From assembly GCA_902385255.1 (NCBI GenBank), contig CABMEV010000007.1, forward strand, positions 1-45,170: a DNA stretch of 45,170 bases, in the 5' to 3' direction. Shown one piece after another: positions 8,139-17,851 of the stretch. This DNA comes from Candidatus Tiddalikarchaeum anstoanum. Its GTDB lineage: Archaea > Nanobdellota > Nanobdellia > Tiddalikarchaeales > Tiddalikarchaeaceae. Within the stretch, counting starts at the first letter, position 1; each line of letters opens with the position of its first letter. Below the pieces are notes generated by a model, which had not been told where the DNA came from, searched no databases, and was given only the letters and a program-made list of their open reading frames with translations. The position numbers and the translations under genes are program-made.

Positions 8139-9664
8139 AATGGTATACTTTTCTTAAAGAGTGGAGAATAACATTAATGGTTTTAATGGTAATGATAAGC
8201 ATATACGCGCTAAAACCAAACTTTCAGCCGGATGGCGTGATGATAACGGGCGTAACTTCACCGGCAGCTAATTATTTGACAACAGGCAAAGTAATTGTAG
8301 AAATAAACAATTTTGCCATACATAACATTTCAGATTTTAATTATATAACCTCGAGAATAAACCCGAATGATATAGTAAACGTTGTATACTTGGATGGCAA
8401 TGAAAGAGTGCACGCGTACCCATTTTTTGCCGAGGAAATTAATAATGAAACAGCTGTTGGAATAAGCGTCACCCCTGTCTCTTTTTCAGATTTAGAATTT
8501 GGAATAGATTTGAAAGGCGGAACCAGAGTCATACTCGCACCTAACGAGACTGTAACAACAGACCAATTGGCTAATATTGTAGGTATAATAGAGCAGCGTA
8601 TGAATATTTATGGATTCAAAGAGTTAAGGATAAACCCAATAACTGACTTGTCAGGAAAAAGTTATGTACAAATAGAACTGCCAAGCTCAGTTGGCGTGAA
8701 CGGTATAAGAGACTTGCTTGAGCGACAGGGAAGGTTCGAAGCAAGGATTGGCAACGATTCAGTGTTCACAGGAAGCGACATAGTCAGTGTATGCTTGACC
8801 AATGTAGGATGCAATTCAGAGATTAGAACTACAGACAGCGGCACGTACGCTTTCATGTTCCAAATATTCATAAGCGAGGAAGGGGCAAGCCGATTCGCTA
8901 ATGTTACAAGAAATCTTACAAGGACAATTGGAACGCCATGCTATTTAAGTGAAGATATAAGCTTCTATCTTGACAATGAACAGTTAAGCGGAAGCAGTCT
9001 TAAAATATCCTGCGAGCTTCAGGGCGTCTCTGAAAGAAAACCGACAATAACTGGCGGCGCAAAAACTTACGAGCAAGCAGTTAATGAGATGAACCGCTTA
9101 AGAAGTATGCTGCAGACGGATAATCTTCCTGTAAGCATGAAAATAGAAAACATACAGACAATATCACCAATACTTGGTAATAATTTCTTAAACAACATAG
9201 TGGAAGTATTCTTAATAGCAATATTAGGCGTTGACTTAATAATAGTAATCAGGTACAGGAATCTCAGGCTGGCAATACCTATCATAATTGCAACATTATC
9301 AGAGATAACTATAACATTAGGTGTTGCGACATTAATGAAATGGACTTTTGACTTATCAGCAATAGCTGGAATGATAGCGGGAATAGGTACAGGAGTTGAC
9401 GATCAGATAATAATCAGCGACGAAGCACTTAGAGGAAGAGGCAAAGAGGAGGGTCATTTAAGGATGAAGGACAAAATTAAGAAAGCGTTCTTCATAGTTA
9501 TGGTCGTATTCTTAATGAATATTGCATTAATGGTGCCATTATCATTTGCAGGAGCAGGAATACTGAGAGGCTTTGCGATTACAACAATGATATCAGTCAG
9601 TGTTGGAGTATTAATAACGAGACCTGCATTTGGACGAATGCTGGAATTATCAATAAAAGAATAA
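8135..9664 (+). CDS. secD: Protein translocase subunit SecD with PDZ-like N-terminal insert
   Basis: SecD partner of the preceding SecF. I chose the ATG at 8135, which overlaps the secF stop as ATGA and gives 509 aa; an upstream in-frame ATG at 8084 lies inside secF and would add a non-hydrophobic extension. After the first membrane helix (about 12-26), residues 35-112 look like a PDZ domain: GVTSPAANYL, then a VIVEINN strand and a DFNYITSRI helix. The canonical SecD motif FGIDLKGGT follows at about 122-130. The C-terminal half has the membrane block with IAGMIAGIGTGVDDQIIISDE. The PDZ call is by eye from strand and glycine pattern. Confidence 0.92.
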   Translation: MKWYTFLKEWRITLMVLMVMISIYALKPNFQPDGVMITGVTSPAANYLTTGKVIVEINNFAIHNISDFNYITSRINPNDIVNVVYLDGNERVHAYPFFAEEINNETAVGISVTPVSFSDLEFGIDLKGGTRVILAPNETVTTDQLANIVGIIEQRMNIYGFKELRINPITDLSGKSYVQIELPSSVGVNGIRDLLERQGRFEARIGNDSVFTGSDIVSVCLTNVGCNSEIRTTDSGTYAFMFQIFISEEGASRFANVTRNLTRTIGTPCYLSEDISFYLDNEQLSGSSLKISCELQGVSERKPTITGGAKTYEQAVNEMNRLRSMLQTDNLPVSMKIENIQTISPILGNNFLNNIVEVFLIAILGVDLIIVIRYRNLRLAIPIIIATLSEITITLGVATLMKWTFDLSAIAGMIAGIGTGVDDQIIISDEALRGRGKEEGHLRMKDKIKKAFFIVMVVFLMNIALMVPLSFAGAGILRGFAITTMISVSVGVLITRPAFGRMLELSIKE

Positions 9665-9675
9665 AATTTTTTTTA
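9665..9675 (+). terminator. T-tract between secD and the Hel308 gene
   Basis: AAATTTTTTTT directly follows the secD stop. The T8 run is a plausible archaeal terminator for secD, and the convergent Hel308 fragment ends just beside it. Confidence 0.45.
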
Positions 9676-10125
9676 TTTCTCCCTAAGTTTCGTTGCAAGA
9701 GCTGGGCCGACTAGTTGTGCGACTTTCTCAAAAGGAGCGTTTAACAACTCCTGAAAACTTGTGATTCCATTATTGAACAATCTTCTAGCTCTTACTCTTC
9801 CAATACCAGGCAGGCTGACGAGAGTGAACAATTCATCCTTAATCCCGTAAGATATCCTCGTCCTTAACCTGTTCGCGAAGCCTATGCAGTCTTTAACATC
9901 CACGCTTTTTGCCAGCTCGGCAAAAGAGTAGATGAGCCAGTCAATGGTGTAAATATAATTTCTTAAATCCCCAGGGTAGACGTTGAAATTATCAGTCAAG
10001 TCCTGCTCGGCAACCTCGCTAATCCACGATTCAAACATCAAAGTAGTCTTAACGCTTTTTAAGAAATTATCATACTCGTAGGAGAACTCCCCAGGTTCAG
10101 GGCTTAACAATTTTTGTGCGCCCAC
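9673..10125 (-). pseudogene. hel308: Hel308 helicase, C-terminal part after an in-frame amber codon
   Basis: This 150-aa frame encodes the ratchet and helix-loop-helix domains of Hel308: SYEYDNFLKSVKT, then YPGDLRNYIYTIDWL and the HhH segment LPGIGRVRARRLFNNGI. It is in the same reading frame as the N-terminal part (10138-11775), separated only by a TAG at 10138-10140 and four sense codons (IQKI). A GTG at 10125 could restart translation, but no good ribosome binding site precedes it. Compared with archaeal Hel308 the sequence aligns through the stop without a large gap, so the break is a single codon. It may be a nonsense mutation, a sequence error, a readthrough site or a genuinely split protein. 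Confidence 0.85.
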
Positions 10126-10137
10126 TATTTTCTGAAT

Positions 10138-11775
10138 CTACAGGAAATCCTTATTGCCTATCCCAAGAAGCTTCACTCCGCCGCTGAAACATAATGTCTG
10201 CAGTACGTTGAAACTTGAAGGCTTAGTCCTCGTCGTATTCTTAATTCCCTCAATTATTTTTGAGGCAGTTAAGGGGTCAAGGTATAATTCCGAGACCCTG
10301 GTTCCTAAACTAGTTGCAAAAAAATTATTGCCTTCTTTTTCAACAAAACCCCACCGTTCTAAAGAAGTTACAACGTTTTCTAAAAGTGCATTAATCATTG
10401 AAAGGTTGCCGAATTGTTTTGCATAAAAAGTCCTTGAGAAGAACTTCTTCAAAGAATCATGATTAATAGTTAATCTGTTGGCGATGAGCGCTAATACGTG
10501 GGTTCGAAGCACAGGCTCCACCCCTAGTTTTGAATAAACTTTCTCAACCTCGCCATTAATATACTCCTTGAATAACGCTTCCTTGTCACACTCGCTTTTA
10601 GCTATGAGAATAGCTTCACCATAATCTTCAAGACCAGGCCTCCCGGCTCGTCCTGACATCTGCTTAACTTCTAATACAGGAATATAATAATTGCCCTGGC
10701 TCTGGCTGAAACGCGTCAAGTCCCTGATAACAACCCGAAACGCGGGAAGATTAATCCCTGCCGCTAATGTCGGAGTCGCGCATAACGCTTTGATTAATCT
10801 CTCACGAAAACCAGTCTCGATAACTTCCCTCTGGCTGTTTACCAAACCTGCATGGTGAAACCCGACGCCTAACCTTACAAGCTCAGCCAATTTCCTGCAC
10901 TGCTCAGTCGGCTGCTCTAAAGCATACAATACTTTATCAGCCAAGACATCCAGCTTTTCCCGTTCATTATCATTTAAGAAAGGTGCAACGTACTTAGCCA
11001 GGTTACTGGCCAAACTTTCAGTATTCCTCCTGCTGCCAAGAAAGAATAATACTTGTTTGCTGCGCTTTAAAGTATCATAAGTGATTGAAACTTCATCCCT
11101 CACTTTCTTCTCAATAGTGTAAGACTTCTCCTCAAAATATAAAGTATCATTAAAAAAAACCCCTTCATATAACTTGATAGGCCTGTAATCACTCTTAACC
11201 AAGACTGCACTCAGCCAATCGCTTAACTCTTTGTCATTACTAATAGTTGCGGAGAGCGCCAAGAACTGCGCTTTCGGAAGCATCTCCTTCAGCCGCGTTA
11301 TCAAAATTTCAAGAGTTGGACCTCTCGTTTCATCATCTATTAAGTGAACTTCATCAATTACTACGCACGTTAATCCCCTGATGAAAGGCGCCTCGTGGCG
11401 GATGAGGCTGTCTGCTTTCTCGCAAGTTGTAATTACGATGTCAAACTGCGCAAGGTACGGGTCTTTCTCATCCAAGTCTCCGATGCTTAAAGCGCACCTT
11501 AAACCGTAAGGCTCATATTTTTTTCTCAAATCAGCATATTTCTCATTAGCCAAACTCTTTAACGGGACAATATACAAAGTTTTACCCTTATTCTCAAAAT
11601 GTTTCACTGCCGCCATCTCAGCAACTAAAGTTTTCCCGCTGCTCGTAGGACTGCTTACGACAATATTCTTTCCTTCAAGCACTCCAGCTTTGATGCTTAA
11701 TTCTTGAGGAGGTCTTAGAGCAGTAATCCCTTTTTCTTTTAAAATTTCAGCAATAATGCGAGGCAATTCATTCAT
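10138..11775 (-). CDS. hel308: Hel308-type Ski2 helicase, N-terminal part ending in an in-frame TAG
   Basis: Hel308 is an ATP-dependent 3'-5' DNA helicase acting at stalled replication forks. All motor motifs are intact: Q-like motif LRPPQ, Walker A SSPTSSGKT, DEVH, SATIS, FLGSRRNTE, GVGFHHAG and QMSGRAGRPG, followed by the winged-helix domain. Translation stops after KDFL, between the winged helix and the ratchet domain, at a lone TAG; the remaining C-terminal domains continue in frame at 9673-10125. I chose the ATG at 11775 (MNELPRII), 545 aa, because a TATA box lies about 36 bases upstream; an in-frame start at 11826 is also possible. Without the ratchet domain the helicase would be expected to be impaired. 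Confidence 0.9.
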   Translation of the reverse strand: MNELPRIIAEILKEKGITALRPPQELSIKAGVLEGKNIVVSSPTSSGKTLVAEMAAVKHFENKGKTLYIVPLKSLANEKYADLRKKYEPYGLRCALSIGDLDEKDPYLAQFDIVITTCEKADSLIRHEAPFIRGLTCVVIDEVHLIDDETRGPTLEILITRLKEMLPKAQFLALSATISNDKELSDWLSAVLVKSDYRPIKLYEGVFFNDTLYFEEKSYTIEKKVRDEVSITYDTLKRSKQVLFFLGSRRNTESLASNLAKYVAPFLNDNEREKLDVLADKVLYALEQPTEQCRKLAELVRLGVGFHHAGLVNSQREVIETGFRERLIKALCATPTLAAGINLPAFRVVIRDLTRFSQSQGNYYIPVLEVKQMSGRAGRPGLEDYGEAILIAKSECDKEALFKEYINGEVEKVYSKLGVEPVLRTHVLALIANRLTINHDSLKKFFSRTFYAKQFGNLSMINALLENVVTSLERWGFVEKEGNNFFATSLGTRVSELYLDPLTASKIIEGIKNTTRTKPSSFNVLQTLCFSGGVKLLGIGNKDFL

Positions 11776-11805
11776 AATAATTGGTCTAAACTTATTTGGG
11801 CAAAA

Positions 11806-11818
11806 CTTATAAAATAAT
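11806..11818. promoter_or_regulatory. Shared TATA box between Hel308 and the envelope operon
   Basis: CTTATAAAATAAT is nearly symmetrical in its TTATAAAATAA core. Its centre is about 26 bases before the plus-strand ATG at 11837 (leaderless spacing) and about 36 bases before the minus-strand ATG at 11775. One box may therefore serve both divergent genes. Confidence 0.5.
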
Positions 11819-11836
11819 AGTGTCATCCTTAAATGT

Positions 11837-13012
11837 ATGAATCGAGGTCAGGTGGCTGTTCCGGGAGTAATCCTCACCGTGCTCGTTTTACTAATATGGT
11901 ATATATTATGGATATATCCTCAGCAGAGATACGAATTATTATTCGGAGAACAAACTAATACAGGCAGTACAACTACACCTACTCACGTTCCTGTTTATCA
12001 AACAATTGTTGGAGAAATAGGGCAGTCAAGCGGCGAATTATTAGACACTCAAGTAATCAGCAACTTATCAGTAAGTTATCCTGTAACGAGGACTTTAATA
12101 GCAGCATACTCTAATATTATATTAAATGCAAATGTTTTAGGCAGCGAGTTTAAAACAATAGACTTATCAAGTTATGACAGTGATTTTTATAACGTTGAAG
12201 CGATTTCAAGCTCAGTTGTAGGACTGCCAAAGCTTAGGATAGAGTTGAATAATACATTAATGTATGATAATTCCCTGCTTCCAGACTCAAGCACTAATTA
12301 TAACATTACACGCTCAAATATCGAAGAGATAGGTCCTTTTTTGAAGATTAGCTGCGCATTTTCAGGATTCCAATTCTGGAGCAACCAGCAGTGCGGCTTG
12401 TCAGAATTAAACATTTATCGTTCAATTTTCTACCCTAGAAAGCTGAATGACAGCGACATATTCTACTTAACCCCTATGAGCAAGGATGCAGAACTAGTGG
12501 AGTTATCATTCACACCAACAAGGGCGACAACGTACCCTGTGGAATTATTCATCAACGAACACAGCATACTAAACTCGGTATTAGTGCCTAACCAGAGAGT
12601 GACATTAAGCCTTGACGGAGAATTACTCGGATTAGATATTGACAATACTTTCAAGGTTTCAGCAATGCCTGGAGCTGAGTACTCATTATCAAATATTAAC
12701 ATGAAGTTCAGTTCAGTGCCAAGCGGAATGGCTGCCAAGTACTTAATCTTTGACGTGCCAGCGAGAACACTCAGGAATGAGAATGACTTAATATTAACAT
12801 TCAATTTGACTAATATAATAGAGCCCGGCGACTTAAACATTAATATTTTAAATACAGGAAGAAACTATATTGTCAGAAAAGAAGACATGATTCCAGGATT
12901 AAATCGTTTATCAATCAGCACCGCTGACCTGGATGAGTTCGGCAATAATCTTAAAGTATACAGTACAAATGGAAGATTAGTGCTTAGTTCATTAATAATA
13001 GATGAACCATAA
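11837..13012 (+). CDS. Membrane-anchored extracellular beta-rich protein, first gene of the envelope operon
   Basis: No named family is recognised. The 391-aa protein begins MNRGQVAVPGVILTV, then one membrane helix to about residue 26, reminiscent of archaeal pilin-like or anchored exoprotein N-termini. The rest is Asn-, Ser- and Thr-rich beta sequence with several sequons, resembling stacked beta-sandwich domains; two or three repeats of about 100 residues are likely. It is followed after 23 bases by a small membrane protein and then by three lipoproteins and an anchored exoprotein on the same strand. It probably acts on the cell surface as part of a complex with them. Confidence 0.7.
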   Translation: MNRGQVAVPGVILTVLVLLIWYILWIYPQQRYELLFGEQTNTGSTTTPTHVPVYQTIVGEIGQSSGELLDTQVISNLSVSYPVTRTLIAAYSNIILNANVLGSEFKTIDLSSYDSDFYNVEAISSSVVGLPKLRIELNNTLMYDNSLLPDSSTNYNITRSNIEEIGPFLKISCAFSGFQFWSNQQCGLSELNIYRSIFYPRKLNDSDIFYLTPMSKDAELVELSFTPTRATTYPVELFINEHSILNSVLVPNQRVTLSLDGELLGLDIDNTFKVSAMPGAEYSLSNINMKFSSVPSGMAAKYLIFDVPARTLRNENDLILTFNLTNIIEPGDLNINILNTGRNYIVRKEDMIPGLNRLSISTADLDEFGNNLKVYSTNGRLVLSSLIIDEP

Positions 13013-13035
13013 AAGGGAATAGTGATTAAATAATA

Positions 13036-13380
13036 ATGGCTGACCAGAAAAAAATATCTCCTCAAGAAGAAGCGATGAGAAAAGCTTGGAGTTACGAGTT
13101 TAACAAACCAGGGAATAAAACACCAGGCATAAGTAAGTCAGTCTTAACATCAATTGGTTTAATATTAATTTCAGTATTCTTCATAATACCTGCAATCATA
13201 GGAATGGTAAGTTCAGGATACGTGAACCTTTCAAACCCTTTAGCAGTAGGATTGGGCATAACAATTGCAGTATTCATATTCATAGGCTCGTTTTACATGC
13301 CTGGAATGGAAAAACCTACTCCTAGCGGACAATCAGGAACCGATGCTAAAAAAGAAGAAGAAGCGAAGAAAAAAAATTAA
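13036..13380 (+). CDS. Small membrane protein, two helices, charged tail
   Basis: This 114-aa protein has a charged N-terminus (MADQKKISPQEEAMRKAW), two membrane helices at about 35-57 and 66-88, and a Lys/Glu-rich C-terminal tail ending AKKKN. Both ends are probably cytoplasmic. Upstream GTGATTAAATAATA resembles the 3' part of the archaeal Shine-Dalgarno (GGTGAT). It sits between two membrane-anchored surface proteins in the operon, so it may be a membrane scaffold for them. No family recognised. Confidence 0.7.
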   Translation: MADQKKISPQEEAMRKAWSYEFNKPGNKTPGISKSVLTSIGLILISVFFIIPAIIGMVSSGYVNLSNPLAVGLGITIAVFIFIGSFYMPGMEKPTPSGQSGTDAKKEEEAKKKN

Positions 13381-13404
13381 TTAGGAAAATGAAGTGATTA
13401 AAAA

Positions 13405-15207
13405 ATGGATTCAAAAACTATACGCATGATATTATTATTCGTATTCTATTTTATATTAATAATAATACCCTTCGGAATTGACGGCTGGACAGGAGGCACG
13501 ACAACTAATTTCGTATTAATGAACGCTGCATTCTTCACACTAATTGGCTGCGTAATATTCGCAATAGGAGGATTCCTGCTTGCAGGATTTAAGACTGCAA
13601 AACTTGAAGGTGATGCGACAATACCAAGCGGGACTCAAACAGTCAAGATTAAGACTTTAGGAAGCGGATTAAGCCCCCAAATAATAATGTACAACTTAGG
13701 CAGAGTTCTTGCAATCGCCACATTCTTATTAATACAAAGCTGGATATTCTTAGTAAGCCCATTCTCACTAATGGGCGGAAGCTTATACGGATTCTTCATG
13801 CAGATAATAATAATGGTGCCGTTATTTTTCATAATGCTTAACTTCTGGACCAGCGGAAACACCACCGGCCTTTTTATAATAGTCGCAGCAAATATATTAC
13901 TGCTGCCTTTAAGTTTCAGCTTCCCAACACTATTCTCAAACTTGTACGTATTATCAACAGGGACTAGTGCAGCAGCAGGCGGAGCAGCAGGGGCATCATT
14001 TGCAGTAATTAATCCTATGAGTTATTATCGAAGTGCAGTATTAAAAGCAGGACAGACAGAGCCTGTAGTCGGACCAACTTATGAAGAAATATCAGATGAT
14101 GTTATTGGCGTTGACGTAGCTGTAAGCGGAAGATTATGCGATGACAGCGATATCATAGTTACAGCAAGACTTGACAACCAGGCTAAGTATGCATTAAGGG
14201 ATGTATTTGTTAAATTCTCACCCATACTTGATGTTTATACAAGAAGAGATTTTTGCAGCACTCATTACAGGCCTAACTCAACTTCTCAGCCGACAGACAC
14301 TTACTTTTCAGTAAAAATAGATACTATAGCAAAAGGTGCACCTGCAAGCAGACAGGCAGGATTCAGGACTCACCTTCCTGCAGATGTATTATCACAGATT
14401 TGCACAATGAGAACAGATATAATATTAAATTATCACTCAACAGCGGTATTCCCATTAACATTTGTAAATTATGATTATTACCAGTTAAGCCCTGAAAATC
14501 TTGGAACACCAGTCAGCACCAGCAGCTTTGGAAAAGTAAGAATTGATATGGGAGTTGGACAACAGCCCGTACCAGTACGCAACGATTCAGTAAGCAACTT
14601 ATTAATGTTAAAGATAGGATGGGCTCCGAAAACAGACGCGTTAACCAGCAATCCTAAATTATTCTTATTCCTGCCTAAAGATTTAGGTTTTTGCGTGCCT
14701 GCGAACCTGGTTGGTTTGGGATTAACTAATGGCAGTGCTGCAGGTTTAGGCATCCCTTATTATGGAACTTTAGTAAGTAATCGTTCAAGAGTAAACGCGG
14801 AAAACTTCAAATGTTATAGTAATAGTAACCCAGGAGATTCAGGAGACCCTTGCAGTATTTTCAAAAGCAACACCACTCTTAATGCTATATTACAGGATCC
14901 TTTAATGGCTCTTTCAAATACGAGTCTGCCTACAAGTTCATCAATAGGTGTTCCAGGAACAGACCTCGTCTGCAACGAATTAGTTAAAAAATTAGGATAT
15001 ACTGTGTGCGAAAGTACTTTTAGCCCCTCACCTAACGATTTATTAATCTGCATGCTTGATTTAAACTATAGAACTGATGGAACTACTTTAGGCCAGAAGA
15101 TTGCAGATGCAACTACTAATACATACTTAATACGCGCGGATGCGGTGTACGACTTCCACGCTGTCACAACAACAACGTACAATATTGAAAATTGTGATGC
15201 GATATGA
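13405..15207 (+). CDS. Polytopic membrane protein with exposed two-module C-terminal region
   Basis: Residues 1-190 contain about five hydrophobic helices; a short Ala/Gly-rich linker (about 192-202) leads to an extracellular region of about 390 residues. That region shows two modules also seen in the three downstream lipoproteins. Module A begins near GVDVAVSGRLCDDSD and ends with a YHSTAVFPLTFV-type strand pair. Module B begins near GKVRIDMGVGQQ and ends with a TYLIRADAVYDF-type strand. Several Cys pairs suggest disulfides. A GTGATT element precedes the ATG. Its stop overlaps the next gene as ATGA, so the products are probably made in step. The family is not recognised. Confidence 0.72.
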   Translation: MDSKTIRMILLFVFYFILIIIPFGIDGWTGGTTTNFVLMNAAFFTLIGCVIFAIGGFLLAGFKTAKLEGDATIPSGTQTVKIKTLGSGLSPQIIMYNLGRVLAIATFLLIQSWIFLVSPFSLMGGSLYGFFMQIIIMVPLFFIMLNFWTSGNTTGLFIIVAANILLLPLSFSFPTLFSNLYVLSTGTSAAAGGAAGASFAVINPMSYYRSAVLKAGQTEPVVGPTYEEISDDVIGVDVAVSGRLCDDSDIIVTARLDNQAKYALRDVFVKFSPILDVYTRRDFCSTHYRPNSTSQPTDTYFSVKIDTIAKGAPASRQAGFRTHLPADVLSQICTMRTDIILNYHSTAVFPLTFVNYDYYQLSPENLGTPVSTSSFGKVRIDMGVGQQPVPVRNDSVSNLLMLKIGWAPKTDALTSNPKLFLFLPKDLGFCVPANLVGLGLTNGSAAGLGIPYYGTLVSNRSRVNAENFKCYSNSNPGDSGDPCSIFKSNTTLNAILQDPLMALSNTSLPTSSSIGVPGTDLVCNELVKKLGYTVCESTFSPSPNDLLICMLDLNYRTDGTTLGQKIADATTNTYLIRADAVYDFHAVTTTTYNIENCDAI

Positions 15208-17816
15208 ATAAGATAATAATAGCAGTAATATTAATGGTAATAATAGCAGGCTGCACCACTAGCCAGACAACCAGTGAAATCCAAACACCAACCCAGGAGA
15301 CAGTTTGCCAATCAACCGAAGATTTATGTATTATAGGAACGCCCGGATTATTAAGCGAGAACAGTATCTACAGCAGTGCTGACACGTACTTCAGCGTAAT
15401 CTTAAGAAATAATATTCAGGGACAGGAAGCGAGCAATGTAGAAGTGGAATTGAAGAATGTCGGGCCTTTCAAGATAGTTGAAGGATATAATTACACAAGC
15501 GAAACTTGCACTCCAAACAGTACGGTTGAAGGATTATGGGACCCTTATAGGATAAGGGATGTTTTCCACTCACCTGACCCTTCATTCGCCGACGATTTAG
15601 GATTAGCTTATTCTAAACACAAATTATCAACAATGTATCCTGATGAAGAGATAGAATTCTTATGGAGGCTTAGGTCACCATCATACCAGGAGATAGCAAA
15701 CGTCGCGTATCCTCATACGTTCAACTACGTTATAAGTTATGATTACAAGACAGGAATACTTCAGACTGTTTACGTCTTAAGTGAGGAGGAATACCAGAGA
15801 ATATTAAGAGTTGAAGGTACAGCTCCAACCACGAAAGGAACAATGACTAGCAGCATAGGCCCCATAAACGTTGAAAGCAGCGTTGAAGAACCTGTAAGAA
15901 TTCAGGGCAACAACAGCCAATTCACGCTCACATATAAAGTAAAGAATCAGAGAAACGGCATCCCTACAAAACCTGCAATGTTCGTATTACAAGTCCCGGA
16001 CGGAGTGGAGCATGCAGGAAGATTCGACAAGCCTAGAGCATTAGAAGAAGAAGGATACTTGGATTTGGCTCAGGCAATAATATATTATAATACTACAGGA
16101 ATCGGAATGGAAGGCGGAGTATGCTTCCCAAACAGTTATGACGACGGCAACGTTTTACTTGAAGGAAACCCTGATGCGCCTATAGTTCCAGGCTCCTCAC
16201 TTTGCAGCAGCGATTACAAGATGATTTCATTATCAAACATATTAGCATACATAAGAGAAAACTTTCCGGACTTAGACTTAAATGGAGACACACCTAAACT
16301 TGTAGTCAGATTCATTTACCCTAATGATTTAGTAAGCGATTTAAACTACTTATACTTCCCTTTAAGAACAACCGAACAAGTGGCAATATCCAAATATTAC
16401 ACTTTCAGACTTAAAGCAAAGTACAGATACAGCTTCTCAGGCAGTGATAATATACTTGTTGTTCCAAACCCTGAAAATTTCGACACATCAACTTACACTC
16501 CAGGGCTAATGTGGGGTGACATGAAACCTTACTGGAATTATATGGGCAGTTATACAACCCCTGACAGCCGCACATTAAGGATATCTAAGAATAATACTGT
16601 GCTTGAGTCATACTTTAGGAATATGGGGGAAGCGACTAATACATTCCTTCACGTAGTTAACCTGACTAATTATAACCCAACTAACAGATATGTATCATGC
16701 AGCGCTGATTCAGACTGCGGATTAGATTACTGCAGAGAAGCAGGCGCTACAACAGGCACCAAGTGTACAGTATCAACATACTCATACTATTGCAGTTCAG
16801 CTTTGATTAGTGCTGACAAGATATGCAGCACTTGTTTAAATGCCACGTGCACGCCAATAAGCATAAACGGGGATTATTACAGCGTGGATATAGGATATAA
16901 CACTGCTCCAGCGAGAATAAATATGGAAGCGACTACAGGTTCATCGCTGATATACGTACCTGTTGGAAAGAGCCTGATATTCTTCAATGAATTCCCTTAC
17001 AGTAAAACATCTGCTACAACAATTAACGAAAGGACTAATTCTGTAAATCACAAATTAAATAATCAGGATATATTAGCGGCAAACAGTCTCGAACAATTGC
17101 AAACAGTCACTACTAATTTCATAAACGGGAGAGCATTCTTTGAAGTAAACCAGGGACAAGGATTACTATTATCAGATAATGACCCTATACAGACAATATT
17201 CGACAATAATAATGCAGTACAAACAACTAGCTTGAATATATTGTCAAGCACTGATAATGAAACAATGTTCAGATTCAGTCCAACATTAGGTGCATCCCCT
17301 GCAACCAGTACTGAATTAATAGGTGTTCACTACTCACCAATACTAAGTTCAGAACAGGATACTCTTATAGTATACTTCTTCAACGATGAAGCATTAGGAA
17401 CTTACCACACATTCACATTCAACGTTTCAATAATGAACTCGAGTATGGGATTCTCAGGACGATCATTAGAACAAAATGTAGTGAAAGTATACGACCATAC
17501 AATACTGCACCCTTCAGTGAACCCTACGGATACGGACAGCAGAACAATAAACGGTGGAAATTACCTGAAATATACATTATCATTCTCATCTAGTAATATA
17601 GTAAACTGCGCACCAACAGGAACGAACGTTCCAATACTAATAATCAGCTGGCTTGACGAGAAGAGAAGCAGTGATGGAACAGTAATCAGTGAGGAGCATG
17701 GAGATATAATAATAGGCCAGAATGTTGAAAGTGATAAGGCAAAGTACGGCTTATTTGGCCTGAACACGGCTCAAAAATTTTATAATGGAGTAGTAAATAT
17801 TTGTTACTCAGAGTAA
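15204..17816 (+). CDS. Large surface lipoprotein (870 aa)
   Basis: The N-terminus MNKIIIAVILMVIIAGC has a lipobox (IAGC) with Cys17 as the lipid-modified residue, followed by a Thr/Ser-rich spacer. Module A (about 50-200) has the CARDB-like pattern TYFSVILRNNI...ASNVEVELKN and ends YVISYDYKTG. Module B starts at GPINVESSVEEP (about 218) and ends YTFRLKAKYRYSF (about 410). A further region of roughly 450 residues contains a Cys cluster near CSADSDCGLDYC and more beta domains; it is absent from the shorter lipoproteins. Start codon overlaps the previous stop (ATGA). Function unknown; a structural or ligand-binding surface role is likely. Confidence 0.75.
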   Translation: MNKIIIAVILMVIIAGCTTSQTTSEIQTPTQETVCQSTEDLCIIGTPGLLSENSIYSSADTYFSVILRNNIQGQEASNVEVELKNVGPFKIVEGYNYTSETCTPNSTVEGLWDPYRIRDVFHSPDPSFADDLGLAYSKHKLSTMYPDEEIEFLWRLRSPSYQEIANVAYPHTFNYVISYDYKTGILQTVYVLSEEEYQRILRVEGTAPTTKGTMTSSIGPINVESSVEEPVRIQGNNSQFTLTYKVKNQRNGIPTKPAMFVLQVPDGVEHAGRFDKPRALEEEGYLDLAQAIIYYNTTGIGMEGGVCFPNSYDDGNVLLEGNPDAPIVPGSSLCSSDYKMISLSNILAYIRENFPDLDLNGDTPKLVVRFIYPNDLVSDLNYLYFPLRTTEQVAISKYYTFRLKAKYRYSFSGSDNILVVPNPENFDTSTYTPGLMWGDMKPYWNYMGSYTTPDSRTLRISKNNTVLESYFRNMGEATNTFLHVVNLTNYNPTNRYVSCSADSDCGLDYCREAGATTGTKCTVSTYSYYCSSALISADKICSTCLNATCTPISINGDYYSVDIGYNTAPARINMEATTGSSLIYVPVGKSLIFFNEFPYSKTSATTINERTNSVNHKLNNQDILAANSLEQLQTVTTNFINGRAFFEVNQGQGLLLSDNDPIQTIFDNNNAVQTTSLNILSSTDNETMFRFSPTLGASPATSTELIGVHYSPILSSEQDTLIVYFFNDEALGTYHTFTFNVSIMNSSMGFSGRSLEQNVVKVYDHTILHPSVNPTDTDSRTINGGNYLKYTLSFSSSNIVNCAPTGTNVPILIISWLDEKRSSDGTVISEEHGDIIIGQNVESDKAKYGLFGLNTAQKFYNGVVNICYSE

Positions 17817-17851
17817 AACAAAAATAAAAAAATGGAGGATATGATTTAAAG

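Noticed and set aside
10138-10140. TAG as pyrrolysine or a reassigned sense codon
   Set aside because: Several conserved genes in the window end properly at TAG (nreA after its PIP box, priS, the last lipoprotein), and no tRNA-Pyl or pyl gene is seen. It is kept only as one option for the Hel308 break.
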